Assembly (NCBI RefSeq): GCF_019925205.1
Contig: NC_083562.1
Location: 25,668,001 to 25,732,000 of the forward strand
Length of the DNA: 64,000 nucleotides
From: Metopolophium dirhodum
Lineage: Eukaryota; Arthropoda; Insecta; Hemiptera; Aphididae
Direction of reading: 5' to 3'
The translations under genes were made by a program, and so were the position numbers. Below the pieces are notes generated by a model. That model was given only the letters and a program-made list of their open reading frames with translations, did no database searches and was not told where the DNA came from. Shown in pieces: positions 1 to 12,439 of the stretch. Numbering within the stretch: position 1 is the first letter of the stretch; each line of letters opens with the position of its first letter.

Positions 1-2331
1 ACATACATTTATTTATAATTTTTAAATACACTGAATATCTGATTTAAAATTTTTTTTTTTTGCTGCTTAAAATTCCATATTAAAATCCCCTTTCGATTTT
101 TTTTTCAATTCAATTAGTAAGGTTAATAGTTAATAGTTTTTTTCTGCTTAAGAATTTGGTAAAATAATAACACCGGCAAATGATCCTACCACTGCCCCTA
201 CACCTGCTCCTGCACCTTTTCACTGGCAGGGGCAGTGGCAGGATAAGATTCAGGGGCAGTGGTAAGATAAGTGGCAAGGTTTATTTTTTAACCAATTTCC
301 AGACAAATTCTAAAACTGAAAAAATCTAACATACCTGCCACTTCCCCTGACCCTTATCACACCACTGTAACTGTTCAGGGCCGGGGGCAAGGTAAATGGA
401 AGTGGTGTTATCAGGGGCAGGGACCGTGGTAGGATCAGGGGCAGGGGCAGTGGCAGGTATGTTAGATTTTTTCTGTTTTAGAATATGTCAGGAAATTGCT
501 TAAAAATAAAACTTGCCACTGATCTGCCACTGCCCCCTGCCGCTGAAAAGGTGTGGGGGCAGGTTTAGGGGCAGTGGTTGGGATCATGGGCAGGGGCAGG
601 GGCTGAATCAGATTCAGGGGCAGGTGAGTGGCAAAATCAGATTCAGGGGCGGGAGCAGTGAGAGGGGCAGGGGCAAAATCCGATTCAGGGGCAGGGGCAG
701 GATCAGATTCGGGGGCAGGTGCAGTGGCAGGGGCAAATTCAGATTCAGGGGCAGGTGCAGTGTCGGGGGGTAAATCCCGATTCATGGGGCAAAATCGGAT
801 TCAGGGGCAGTGGCAGAGGAATGGGCAGAATCAGATTCAGGGCAAGAATAAAAGTATTTGCAAAACTGTATGGTTTATAGAAAACGAAAATATAAACATT
901 CAGTAAAATTGTCATGTATCTAGTATTATTCGTTTTTGAATAACAACAAAATAGAAAATCGTTACATGAGAAATCGAGTAAATATCAAATGTTGTAAAAA
1001 TATGAACTTCAAACGCTCATAAAAATTATTTTGACTTTATTGTAGTCATTTTTTTTTTTTTTTTTTTGGATAAAGGTAGACAAACTTAAGGATAATCTTG
1101 TATTAAATTTTCAAAACATAGATTAAAAAAAGAAAATTTTTACGAATTCTCAACTCAAAAAAATTTGCTAATTTTTGTGATTTTTAAATGCTTATAAATA
1201 AAAACTGTGACTAAGGATTTTTATTTTTTTCATCTGCCTTTGAAACTATAACCTAGGAGCCTTCTATTAAATTGTCAAGCCTTTTATTCTACAAATAAAT
1301 TTTATTGATATTAATAGAAAAAAAATGGAAACTGAAAATGTCCGTAAACAGCTCAATATAAGTCAACATATTTGGAAAATGTTATGGTGTTTAGGAAATG
1401 CTAATATTAACATCCGTCAAAATTTCACGTACCAACATTTATTTATTTTTAGAATTACACCAAAATTTTGCGTAAAAATTCCCGTTTTTCCTCAATTTTT
1501 ATTTTGTTTTTCACGTCGCTTTAGAAAACTACCAAATAATTTTTACTTTTGACCCTCCAAAGTACTAACAAGATTCACTTTCCTATCAGTAAAGTTACTG
1601 TAGATTAAAATCCAAGCACCTTTACTGTCCTAAAAGGTGATGACAGACACAAAAAAAAAAACGCATCATTGTAAAATCAATACATTCATCATCGCTTCGC
1701 TCATAATCTAAAATGTTATACAGGTACTCCGTGACTGAAAGCCAATACTCACGGGCCGCGAGTAGAGGCACGCGCTGTTCAGTATGTTAGGTTTAGTTAG
1801 GTCTCGTTAGGTTTAGTGAGGTTTAATTTAACCGGACGCAGCTAACGGCATTCGCCGGTAATTTTATTTTTATTTGGATTAATTCGATCATGACAGCGCC
1901 ATCTAACGCCCAAAGAACTGGCCCTCGGAATTTATCAATTTCTTAGTTAAATAGCGTTGTCATATACGATTTACAACCCGGACTAAGATGGGTCTCCAAG
2001 ACAAACATTTTGTTTGCAAATAGTTGAGTTGCAGAATTTTTATTTTTTTTTTGTCAAGTAGATATGATTGTCATTTGACTCAAAGATTTTCGTACATATT
2101 TTGATGTTGAAACTTATGGAAAGTTATTTCCAACGTATTTTAAAAAAGTACCTATCTATTTTTCAATTCGCAATTTGTCATTTTTTTTATTTTTATATTA
2201 AATTTTATTTTATTTCGACCATTTTCATTAACAATTCTTATGGTATTAAATATTTTATCTTTATTTTCAGGTGTAGGGGGTAAAGGTAAGAAAAGTGGCA
2301 ACTGGCAGGTATAATTTTTTTTTTCAATTCA
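1..2331 (+). repeat. Array unit 1 (2,331 bp, compressed minisatellite)
   Basis: The GC block lacks about 195 bp relative to unit 5, the junction lying near 580-605. It reads CATCCGTCAAAA near 1411 where other units read CATCCGGACAAAA; this opens a 75-codon frame at 1325-1552 that no other unit has and that is not a credible gene. Confidence 0.95.
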
Positions 2332-2583
2332 ACATACATTTATTTATAATTTTTAAATACACTGAATATCTGATTTAAAATTTTTTTTTTTTGCTGCTTA
2401 AAATTCCATATTAAAATCCCCTTTCGATTTTTTTTTCAATTCAATTAGTAAGGTTAATAGTTAATAGTTTTTTTCTGCTTAAGAATTTGGTAAAATAATA
2501 ACACCGGCAAATGATCCTACCACTGCCCCTACACCTGCTCCTGCACCTTTTCACTGGCAGGGGCAGTGGCAGGATAAGATTCA

Positions 2584-2867
2584 GGGGCAGTAGTAAGATC
2601 AGTGGCAAGGTTTATTTTTTAACCAATTTCCAGACAAATTCTAAAACAGAAAAAATCTAACATACCTGCCACTTCCCCTGACCCTTATCACACCACTGTA
2701 CCTGTTCAGGGCCGGGGGCAAGGTAAATGGAAGTGGTGTTATCAGGGGCAGGGACCGTGGTAGGATCAGGGGCAGGGGCAGTGGCAGGTATGTTAGATTT
2801 TTTCTGTTTTAGAATATGTCAGGAAATTGCTTAAAAATAAAACTTGCCACTGATCTGCCACTGCCCC
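2584..2867. repeat. Internal inverted repeat of the long-form unit (example in unit 2)
   Basis: The left arm (about 2584-2673) and the right arm (about 2781-2867) are inverted copies of each other. They share GTGGCAGGTATGTTAGATTT, a T-rich centre, AAATTG and GCCACTGATC. The spacer of about 107 bp contains GGGCCGGGGGC. The same pair is present in every long unit. Medium units keep only the left arm and unit 10 has lost both. Confidence 0.9.
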
Positions 2868-2880
2868 CTGCCGCTGAAAA

Positions 2881-3371
2881 GGTGTGGGGGCAGGTTAAGG
2901 GGCAGTGGTTGGGATCATGGGCAGTGGCGGGGGCAGAATCAGATTCAGGGGCAAATTCAGATTCAGGTTCAGTGGCAGGGGCGAATTCAGATATAGGGGC
3001 AGGTGCAGTGGCAGGGGCAAAAAACCGATTCCGGGGCAGGAGCAGGGAAAAAAATTCGGCTTCAGGGGCAGGGGCAAAAACCGATTCAGTGGCAGTGGCA
3101 GGGGCAAAATTCAGCTTCAGGGGCAGGGGCTGAATCGGATTCAGGGGCAGGTGAGTGGCAAAATCAGATTCAGGGGCGGGAGCAGTGAGAGGGGCAGGGG
3201 CAAAATCCGATTCAGGGGCAGGGGCAGGATCAGATTCGGGGGCAGGTGCAGTGGCAGGGGCAAATTCAGATTCAGGGGCAGGTGCAGTGTCGGGGGGTAA
3301 AACCCGATTCATGGGGCAAAATCGGATTCAGGGGCAGTGGCAGGGGAATGGGCAGAATCAGATTCAGGGCA
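2881..3371 (+). repeat. GC-rich G-tract minisatellite (example in unit 2)
   Basis: Irregular tandem runs of GGGGCAGGGGCA, GTGGCAGGGGCA and ATCAGATTCAGGGGCA with frequent GGGG tracts on the + strand. Variant periods tend to be multiples of three, so several reading frames on both strands stay open for 60-167 codons (alanine-proline-glutamate-serine-rich on the minus strand; serine-glycine-alanine- or arginine-glycine-rich on the plus strand). I treat these frames as by-products of the repeat. Confidence 0.9.
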
Positions 3372-4309
3372 AGAATAAAAGTATTTGCAAAACTGTATGG
3401 TTTATAAAAAACGAAAGTATAAACATTCAGTAAAATTGTCATGTATCTAGTATTATTCGTTTTTGAATAACAACAAAATAGAAAATCGTTACATGAGAAA
3501 TCGAGTAAATATCAAATGTTGTAAAAATATGAACTTCAAACGCTCATAAAAATTATTTTGACTTTATTGTAGTCATTTTTTTTTTTTTTTGGATAAAGGT
3601 AGACAAACTTAAGGATAATCTTGTATTAAATTTTCAAAACATAGATTAAAAAAAGAAAATTTTTACGAATTCTCAACTCAAAAAAATTTGCTAATTTTTG
3701 TGATTTTTAAATGCTTATAAATAAAAACTGTGACTAAGGATTTTTATTTTTTTCATCTGCCTTTGAAACTATAACCTAGGAGCCTTCTATTAAATTGTCA
3801 AGCCTTTTATTCTACAAATAAATTTTATTGATATTAATAGAAAAAAAATGGAAACTGAAAATGTCCGTAAACAGCTCAATATAAGTCAACATATTTGGAA
3901 AATGTTATGGTGTTTAGGAAATGCTAATATTAACATCCGGACAAAATTTCACGTACCAACATTTATTTATTTTTAGAATTACACCAAAATTTTGCGTAAA
4001 AATTCCCGTTTTTCCTCAATTTTTATTTTGTTTTTCACGTCGCTTTAGAAAACTACCAAATAATTTTTACTTTTGACCCTCCAAAGTACTAACAAGATTC
4101 ACTTTCCTATCAGTAAAGTTACTGTAGATTAAAATCCAAGCACCTTTACTGTCCTAAAAGGTGATGACAGACACAAAAAAAAAAACGCATCATTGTAAAA
4201 TCAATACATTCATCATCGCTTCGCTCATAATCTAAAATGTTATACAGGTACTCCGTGACTGAAAGCCAATACTCACGGGCCGCGAGTAGAGGCACGCGCT
4301 GTTCAGTAT

Positions 4310-4350
4310 GTTAGGTTTAGTTAGGTCTCGTTAGGTTTAGTGAGGTTTAA
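4310..4350 (+). repeat. TTAGG-like interstitial motif cluster in the unit (example in unit 2)
   Basis: Four degenerate TTAGG/TGAGG-type words occur in about 40 bp (GTTAGGTTTAG, TTAGGTCTCG, TTAGGTTTAG, TGAGGTTTAA). TTAGG is the usual insect telomere repeat. The cluster recurs once in every near-complete unit. Confidence 0.7.
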
Positions 4351-4418
4351 TTTAACCGGACGCAGCTAACGGCATTCGCCGGTAATTTTATTTTTATTTG
4401 GATTAATTCGATCATGAC

Positions 4419-4429
4419 AGCGCCATCTA
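4419..4429 (-). promoter_or_regulatory. CTCF-like word, one per unit (example in unit 2)
   Basis: The minus strand reads TAGATGGCGCT, matching the conserved YAGRKGGCGC half of the animal CTCF consensus; the bases before it do not match. The same word is at 1895-1905 in unit 1 and in the equivalent place of the other near-complete units. Binding is an inference; a fossil transposon sequence is an equally simple explanation. Confidence 0.3.
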
Positions 4430-4855
4430 ACGCCCAAAGAACTGGCCCTCGGAATTTATCAATTTCTTAGTTAAATAGCGTTGTCATATACGATTTACAA
4501 CCCGGACTAAGATGGGTCTCCAAGACAAACATTTTGTTTGCAAATAGTTGAGTTGCAGAATTTTTATTTTTTTTTTGTCAAGTAGATATGATTGTCATTT
4601 GACTCAAAGATTTTCGTACATATTTTGATGTTGAAACTTATGGAAAGTTATTTCCAACGTATTTTAAAAAAGTACCTATCTATTTTTCAATTCGCAATTT
4701 GTCATTTTTTTTATTTTTATATTAAATTTTATTTTATTTCGACCATTTTAATTAACAATTCTTATGGTATTAAATATTTTATCTTTATTTTCAGGTGTAG
4801 GGGGTAAAGGTAAGAAAAGTGGCAACTGGCAGGTATAATTTTTTTTTTCAATTCA

Positions 4856-7382
4856 ACATACATTTATTTATAATTTTTAAATACACTGAATATCTGATTT
4901 AAAATTTTTTTTTTTTGCTGCTTAAAATTCCATATTAAAATCCCCTTTCGATTTTTTTTTCAATTCAATTAGTAAGGTTAATAGTTAATAGTTTTTTTCT
5001 GCTTAAGAATTTGGTAAAATAATAACACCGGCAAATGATCCTACCACTGCCCCTACACCTGCTCCTGCACCTTTTCACTGGCAGGGGCAGTGGCAGGATA
5101 AGATTCAGGGGCAGTGGTAAGATAAGTGGCAAGGTTTATTTTTTAACCAATTTCCAGACAAATTCTAAAACTGAAAAAATCTAACATACCTGCCACTTCC
5201 CCTGACCCTTATCACACCACTGTAACTGTTCAGGGCCGGGGGCAAGGTAAATGGAAGTGGTGTTATCAGGGGCAGGGACCGTGGTAGGATCAGGGGCAGG
5301 GGCAGTGGCAGGTATGTTAGATTTTTTCTGTTTTAGAATATGTCAGGAAATTGCTTAAAAATAAAACTTGCCACTGATCTGCCACTGCCCCCTGCCGCTG
5401 AAAAGGTGTGGGGGCAGGTTAAGGGGCAGTGGTTGGGATCATGGGCAGTGGCGGGGGCAGAATCAGATTCAGGGGCAAATTCAGATTCAGGGGCAGTGGC
5501 AGGGGCGAATTCAGATTTAGGGGCAGGTGCAGTGGCAGGGGCAAAAAACCGATTCAGGGGCAGGAGCAGGGAAAAAATTCGGCTTCAGGGGCAGGGGCAA
5601 AAACCGATTCAGTGGCAGTGGCAGGGGCAAAATTCAGCTTCAGGGGCAGGGGCTGAATCGGATTCAGGGGCAGGTGAGTGGCAAAATCAGATTCAGGGGC
5701 GGGAGCAGTGAGAGGGGCAGGGGCAAAATCCGATTCAGGGGCAGGGGCAGGATCAGATTCGGGGGCAGGTGCAGTGGCAGGGGCAAATTCAGATTCAGGG
5801 GCAGGTGCAGTGTCGGGGGGTAAATCCCGATTCATGGGGCAAAATCGGATTCAGGGGCAGTGGCAGGGGAATGGGCAGAATCAGATTCAGGGCAAGAATA
5901 AAAGTATTTGCAAAACTGTATGGTTTATAGAAAACGAAAATATAAACATTCAGTAAAATTGTCATGTATCTAGTATTATTCGTTTTTGAATAACAACAAA
6001 ATAGAAAATCGTTACATGAGAAATCGAGTAAATATCAAATGTTGTAAAAATATGAACTTCAAACGCTCATAAAAATTATTTTGACTTTATTGTAGTCATT
6101 TTTTTTTTTTTTTTTTTGGATAAAGGTAGACAAACTTAAGGATAATCTTGTATTAAATTTTCAAAACATAGATTAAAAAAAGAAAATTTTTACGAATTCT
6201 CAACTCAAAAAAATTTGCTAATTTTTGTGATTTTTAAATGCTTATAAATAAAAACTGTGACTAAGGATTTTTATTTTTTTCATCTGCCTTTGAAACTATA
6301 ACCTAGGAGCCTTCTATTAAATTGTCAAGCCTTTTATTCTACAAATAAATTTTATTGATATTAATAGAAAAAAAATGGAAACTGAAAATGTCCGTAAACA
6401 GCTCAATATAAGTCAACATATTTGGAAAATGTTATGGTGTTTAGGAAATGCTAATATTAACATCCGGACAAAATTTCACGTACCAACATTTATTTATTTT
6501 TAGAATTACACCAAAATTTTGCGTAAAAATTCCCGTTTTTCCTCAATTTTTATTTTGTTTTTCACGTCGCTTTAGAAAACTACCAAATAATTTTTACTTT
6601 TGACCCTCCAAAGTACTAACAAGATTCACTTTCCTATCAGTAAAGTTACTGTAGATTAAAATCCAAGCACCTTTACTGTCCTAAAAGGTGATGACAGACA
6701 CAAAAAAAAAAACGCATCATTGTAAAATCAATACATTCATCATCGCTTCGCTCATAATCTAAAATGTTATACAGGTACTCCGTGACTGAAAGCCAATACT
6801 CACGGGCCGCGAGTAGAGGCACGCGCTGTTCAGTATGTTAGGTTTAGTTAGGTCTCGTTAGGTTTAGTGAGGTTTAATTTAACCGGACGCAGCTAACGGC
6901 ATTCGCCGGTAATTTTATTTTTATTTGGATTAATTCGATCATGACAGCGCCATCTAACGCCCAAAGAACTGGCCCTCGGAATTTATCAATTTCTTAGTTA
7001 AATAGCGTTGTCATATACGATTTACAACCCGGACTAAGATGGGTCTCCAAGACAAACATTTTGTTTGCAAATAGTTGAGTTGCAGAATTTTTATTTTTTT
7101 TTTGTCAAGTAGATATGATTGTCATTTGACTCAAAGATTTTCGTACATATTTTGATGTTGAAACTTATGGAAAGTTATTTCCAACGTATTTTAAAAAAGT
7201 ACCTATCTATTTTTCAATTCGCAATTTGTCATTTTTTTTATTTTTATATTAAATTTTATTTTATTTCGACCATTTTAATTAACAATTCTTATGGTATTAA
7301 ATATTTTATCTTTATTTTCAGGTGTAGGGGGTAAAGGTAAGAAAAGTGGCAACTGGCAGGTATAATTTTTTTTTTCAATTCA
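4856..7382 (+). repeat. Array unit 3 (2,527 bp, long form)
   Basis: Long form; one A is missing from the A-run before TTCGGCTTC near 5572, which breaks the long minus-strand frame that is open in units 2, 5-9 and 15. Confidence 0.95.
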
Positions 7383-9911
7383 ACATACATTTATTTATAA
7401 TTTTTAAATACACTGAATATCTGATTTAAAATTTTTTTTTTTTGCTGCTTAAAATTCCATATTAAAATCCCCTTTCGATTTTTTTTTCAATTCAATTAGT
7501 AAGGTTAATAGTTAATAGTTTTTTTCTGCTTAAGAATTTGGTAAAATAATAACACCGGCAAATGATCCTACCACTGCCCCTACACCTGCTCCTGCACCTT
7601 TTCACTGGCAGGGGCAGTGGCAGGATAAGATTCAGGGGCAGTGGTAAGATAAGTGGCAAGGTTTATTTTTTAACCAATTTCCAGACAAATTCTAAAACTG
7701 AAAAAATCTAACATACCTGCCACTTCCCCTGACCCTTATCACACCACTGTAACTGTTCAGGGCCGGGGGCAAGGTAAATGGAAGTGGTGTTATCAGGGGC
7801 AGGGACCGTGGTAGGATCAGGGGCAGGGGCAGTGGCAGGTATGTTAGATTTTTTCTGTTTTAGAATATGTCAGGAAATTGCTTAAAAATAAAACTTGCCA
7901 CTGATCTGCCACTGCCCCCTGCCGCTGAAAAGGTGTGGGGGCAGGTTAAGGGGCAGTGGTTGGGATCATGGGCAGTGGCGGGGGCAGAATCAGATTCAGG
8001 GGCAAATTCAGATTCAGGGGCAGTGGCAGGGGCGAATTCAGATTTAGGGGCAGGTGCAGTGGCAGGGGCAAAAAACCGATTCAGGGGCAGGAGCAGGGAA
8101 AAAAATTCGGCTTCAGGGGCAGGGGCAAAAACCGATTCAGTGGCAGGGGCAGGGGCAAAATTCAGCTTCAGGGGCAGGGGCTGAATCAGATTCAGGGGCA
8201 GGTGAGTGGCAAAATCAGATTCAGGGGCGGGAGCAGTGAGAGGGGCAGGGGCAAAATCCGATTCAGGGGCAGGGGCAGGATCAGATTCGGGGTAGGTGCA
8301 GTGGCAGGGGGCAAATTCAGATTCGAGGGGCAGGTGCAGTGTCGGGGGGTAAATCCCGATTCATGGGGCAAAATCGGATTCAGGGGCAGTGGCAGGGGAA
8401 TGGGCAGAATCAGATTCAGGGCAAGAATAAAAGTATTTGCAAAACTGTATGGTTTATAGAAAACGAAAATATAAACATTCAGTAAAATTGTCATGTATCT
8501 AGTATTATTCGTTTTTGAATAACAACAAAATAGAAAATCGTTACATGAGAAATCGAGTAAATATCAAATGTTGTAAAAATATGAACTTCAAACGCTCATA
8601 AAAATTATTTTGACTTTATTGTAGTCATTTTTTTTTTTTTTTTTTTGGATAAAGGTAGACAAACTTAAGGATAATCTTGTATTAAATTTTCAAAACATAG
8701 ATTAAAAAAAGAAAATTTTTACGAATTCTCAACTCAAAAAAATTTGCTAATTTTTGTGATTTTTAAATGCTTATAAATAAAAACTGTGACTAAGGATTTT
8801 TATTTTTTTCATCTGCCTTTGAAACTATAACCTAGGAGCCTTCTATTAAATTGTCAAGCCTTTTATTCTACAAATAAATTTTATTGATATTAATAGAAAA
8901 AAAATGGAAACTGAAAATGTCCGTAAACAGCTCAATATAAGTCAACATATTTGGAAAATGTTATGGTGTTTAGGAAATGCTAATATTAACATCCGGACAA
9001 AATTTCACGTACCAACATTTATTTATTTTTAGAATTACACCAAAATTTTGCGTAAAAATTCCCGTTTTTCCTCAATTTTTATTTTGTTTTTCACGTCGCT
9101 TTAGAAAACTACCAAATAATTTTTACTTTTGACCCTCCAAAGTACTAACAAGATTCACTTTCCTATCAGTAAAGTTACTGTAGATTAAAATCCAAGCACC
9201 TTTACTGTCCTAAAAGGTGATGACAGACACAAAAAAAAAAACGCATCATTGTAAAATCAATACATTCATCATCGCTTCGCTCATAATCTAAAATGTTATA
9301 CAGGTACTCCGTGACTGAAAGCCAATACTCACGGGCCGCGAGTAGAGGCACGCGCTGTTCAGTATGTTAGGTTTAGTTAGGTCTCGTTAGGTTTAGTGAG
9401 GTTTAATTTAACCGGACGCAGCTAACGGCATTCGCCGGTAATTTTATTTTTATTTGGATTAATTCGATCATGACAGCGCCATCTAACGCCCAAAGAACTG
9501 GCCCTCGGAATTTATCAATTTCTTAGTTAAATAGCGTTGTCATATACGATTTACAACCCGGACTAAGATGGGTCTCCAAGACAAACATTTTGTTTGCAAA
9601 TAGTTGAGTTGCAGAATTTTTATTTTTTTTTTGTCAAGTAGATATGATTGTCATTTGACTCAAAGATTTTCGTACATATTTTGATGTTGAAACTTATGGA
9701 AAGTTATTTCCAACGTATTTTAAAAAAGTACCTATCTATTTTTCAATTCGCAATTTGTCATTTTTTTTATTTTTATATTAAATTTTATTTTATTTCGACC
9801 ATTTTAATTAACAATTCTTATGGTATTAAATATTTTATCTTTATTTTCAGGTGTAGGGGGTAAAGGTAAGAAAAGTGGCAACTGGCAGGTATAATTTTTT
9901 TTTTCAATTCA
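7383..9911 (+). repeat. Array unit 4 (2,529 bp, long form)
   Basis: Long form with small compensating indels in the minisatellite between about 8288 and 8330 (GGGGTAGGTGC, GCAGGGGGCAAA, TTCGAGGGGC), which shift the reading frames. Confidence 0.95.
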
Positions 9912-12439
9912 ACATACATTTATTTATAATTTTTAAATACACTGAATATCTGATTTAAAATTTTTTTTTTTTGCTGCTTAAAATTCCATATTAAAATCCC
10001 CTTTCGATTTTTTTTTCAATTCAATTAGTAAGGTTAATAGTTAATAGTTTTTTTCTGCTTAAGAATTTGGTAAAATAATAACACCGGCAAATGATCCTAC
10101 CACTGCCCCTACACCTGCTCCTGCACCTTTTCACTGGCAGGGGCAGTGGCAGGATAAGATTCAGGGGCAGTGGTAAGATAAGTGGCAAGGTTTATTTTTT
10201 AACCAATTTCCAGACAAATTCTAAAACTGAAAAAATCTAACATACCTGCCACTTCCCCTGACCCTTATCACACCACTGTAACTGTTCAGGGCCGGGGGCA
10301 AGGTAAATGGAAGTGGTGTTATCAGGGGCAGGGACCGTGGTAGGATCAGGGGCAGGGGCAGTGGCAGGTATGTTAGATTTTTTCTGTTTTAGAATATGTC
10401 AGGAAATTGCTTAAAAATAAAACTTGCCACTGATCTGCCACTGCCCCCTGCCGCTGAAAAGGTGTGGGGGCAGGTTAAGGGGCAGTGGTTGGGATCATGG
10501 GCAGTGGCGGGGGCAGAATCAGATTCAGGGGCAAATTCAGATTCAGGGGCAGTGGCAGGGGTGAATTCAGATTTAGGGGCAGGTGCAGTGGCAGGGGCAA
10601 AAAACCGATTCAGGGGCAGGAGCAGGGAAAAAAATTCGGCTTCAGGGGCAGGGGCAAAAACCGATTCAGTGGCAGGGGCAGGGGCAAAATTCAGCTTCAG
10701 GGGCAGGGGCTGAATCAGATTCAGGGGCAGGTGAGTGGCAAAATCAGATTCAGGGGCGGGAGCAGTGAGAGGGGCAGGGGCAAAATCCGATTCAGGGGCA
10801 GGGGCAGGATCAGATTCGGGGGCAGGTGCAGTGGCAGGGGCAAATTCAGATTCAGGGGCAGGTGCAGTGTCGGGGGGTAAATCCCGATTCATGGGGCAAA
10901 ATCGGATTCAGGGGCAGTGGCAGGGGAATGGGCAGAATCAGATTCAGGGCAAGAATAAAAGTATTTGCAAAACTGTATGGTTTATAGAAAACGAAAATAT
11001 AAACATTCAGTAAAATTGTCATGTATCTAGTATTATTCGTTTTTGAATAACAACAAAATAGAAAATCGTTACATGAGAAATCGAGTAAATATCAAATGTT
11101 GTAAAAATATGAACTTCAAACGCTCATAAAAATTATTTTGACTTTATTGTAGTCATTTTTTTTTTTTTTTTTTTGGATAAAGGTAGACAAACTTAAGGAT
11201 AATCTTGTATTAAATTTTCAAAACATAGATTAAAAAAAGAAAATTTTTACGAATTCTCAACTCAAAAAAATTTGCTAATTTTTGTGATTTTTAAATGCTT
11301 ATAAATAAAAACTGTGACTAAGGATTTTTATTTTTTTCATCTGCCTTTGAAACTATAACCTAGGAGCCTTCTATTAAATTGTCAAGCCTTTTATTCTACA
11401 AATAAATTTTATTGATATTAATAGAAAAAAAATGGAAACTGAAAATGTCCGTAAACAGCTCAATATAAGTCAACATATTTGGAAAATGTTATGGTGTTTA
11501 GGAAATGCTAATATTAACATCCGGACAAAATTTCACGTACCAACATTTATTTATTTTTAGAATTACACCAAAATTTTGCGTAAAAATTCCCGTTTTTCCT
11601 CAATTTTTATTTTGTTTTTCACGTCGCTTTAGAAAACTACCAAATAATTTTTACTTTTGACCCTCCAAAGTACTAACAAGATTCACTTTCCTATCAGTAA
11701 AGTTACTGTAGATTAAAATCCAAGCACCTTTACTGTCCTAAAAGGTGATGACAGACACAAAAAAAAAAACGCATCATTGTAAAATCAATACATTCATCAT
11801 CGCTTCGCTCATAATCTAAAATGTTATACAGGTACTCCGTGACTGAAAGCCAATACTCACGGGCCGCGAGTAGAGGCACGCGCTGTTCAGTATGTTAGGT
11901 TTAGTTAGGTCTCGTTAGGTTTAGTGAGGTTTAATTTAACCGGACGCAGCTAACGGCATTCGCCGGTAATTTTATTTTTATTTGGATTAATTCGATCATG
12001 ACAGCGCCATCTAACGCCCAAAGAACTGGCCCTCGGAATTTATCAATTTCTTAGTTAAATAGCGTTGTCATATACGATTTACAACCCGGACTAAGATGGG
12101 TCTCCAAGACAAACATTTTGTTTGCAAATAGTTGAGTTGCAGAATTTTTATTTTTTTTTTGTCAAGTAGATATGATTGTCATTTGACTCAAAGATTTTCG
12201 TACATATTTTGATGTTGAAACTTATGGAAAGTTATTTCCAACGTATTTTAAAAAAGTACCTATCTATTTTTCAATTCGCAATTTGTCATTTTTTTTATTT
12301 TTATATTAAATTTTATTTTATTTCGACCATTTTAATTAACAATTCTTATGGTATTAAATATTTTATCTTTATTTTCAGGTGTAGGGGGTAAAGGTAAGAA
12401 AAGTGGCAACTGGCAGGTATAATTTTTTTTTTCAATTCA
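9912..12439 (+). repeat. Array unit 5 (2,528 bp, long form)
   Basis: Close to the long-form consensus; private GGGGTGAATTC near 10558. Confidence 0.95.

Larger units (their letters stand above)
2332..4855 (+). repeat. Array unit 2 (2,524 bp, long form)
   Basis: Long form with private changes: CAGTAGTAAGATCAG near 2588, TTCAGGTTCAGTGG near 2966 and ATATAGGGGC near 2991. It carries the 'CAGAAAAAATC / CTGTACCTG' variant set later seen in units 9, 11, 13-16, 18 and 19, unlike its neighbours 1 and 3. Confidence 0.95.

Noticed and set aside
1325..1552. 75-codon frame in unit 1
   Set aside because: Produced by a small local difference from the other units; no protein features.
2068..2283. 71-codon frame repeated in 20 units
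   Set aside because: It consists of T-rich sequence read as Phe/Ile/Tyr codons and runs across a splice-acceptor-like tract; conservation is explained by the near identity of the units.
3155..3433. Serine-glycine-alanine-rich plus-strand frame (92 codons) in many units
   Set aside because: Overlaps open frames in other phases and on the other strand; the minisatellite lacks stop words, so frames open by composition.
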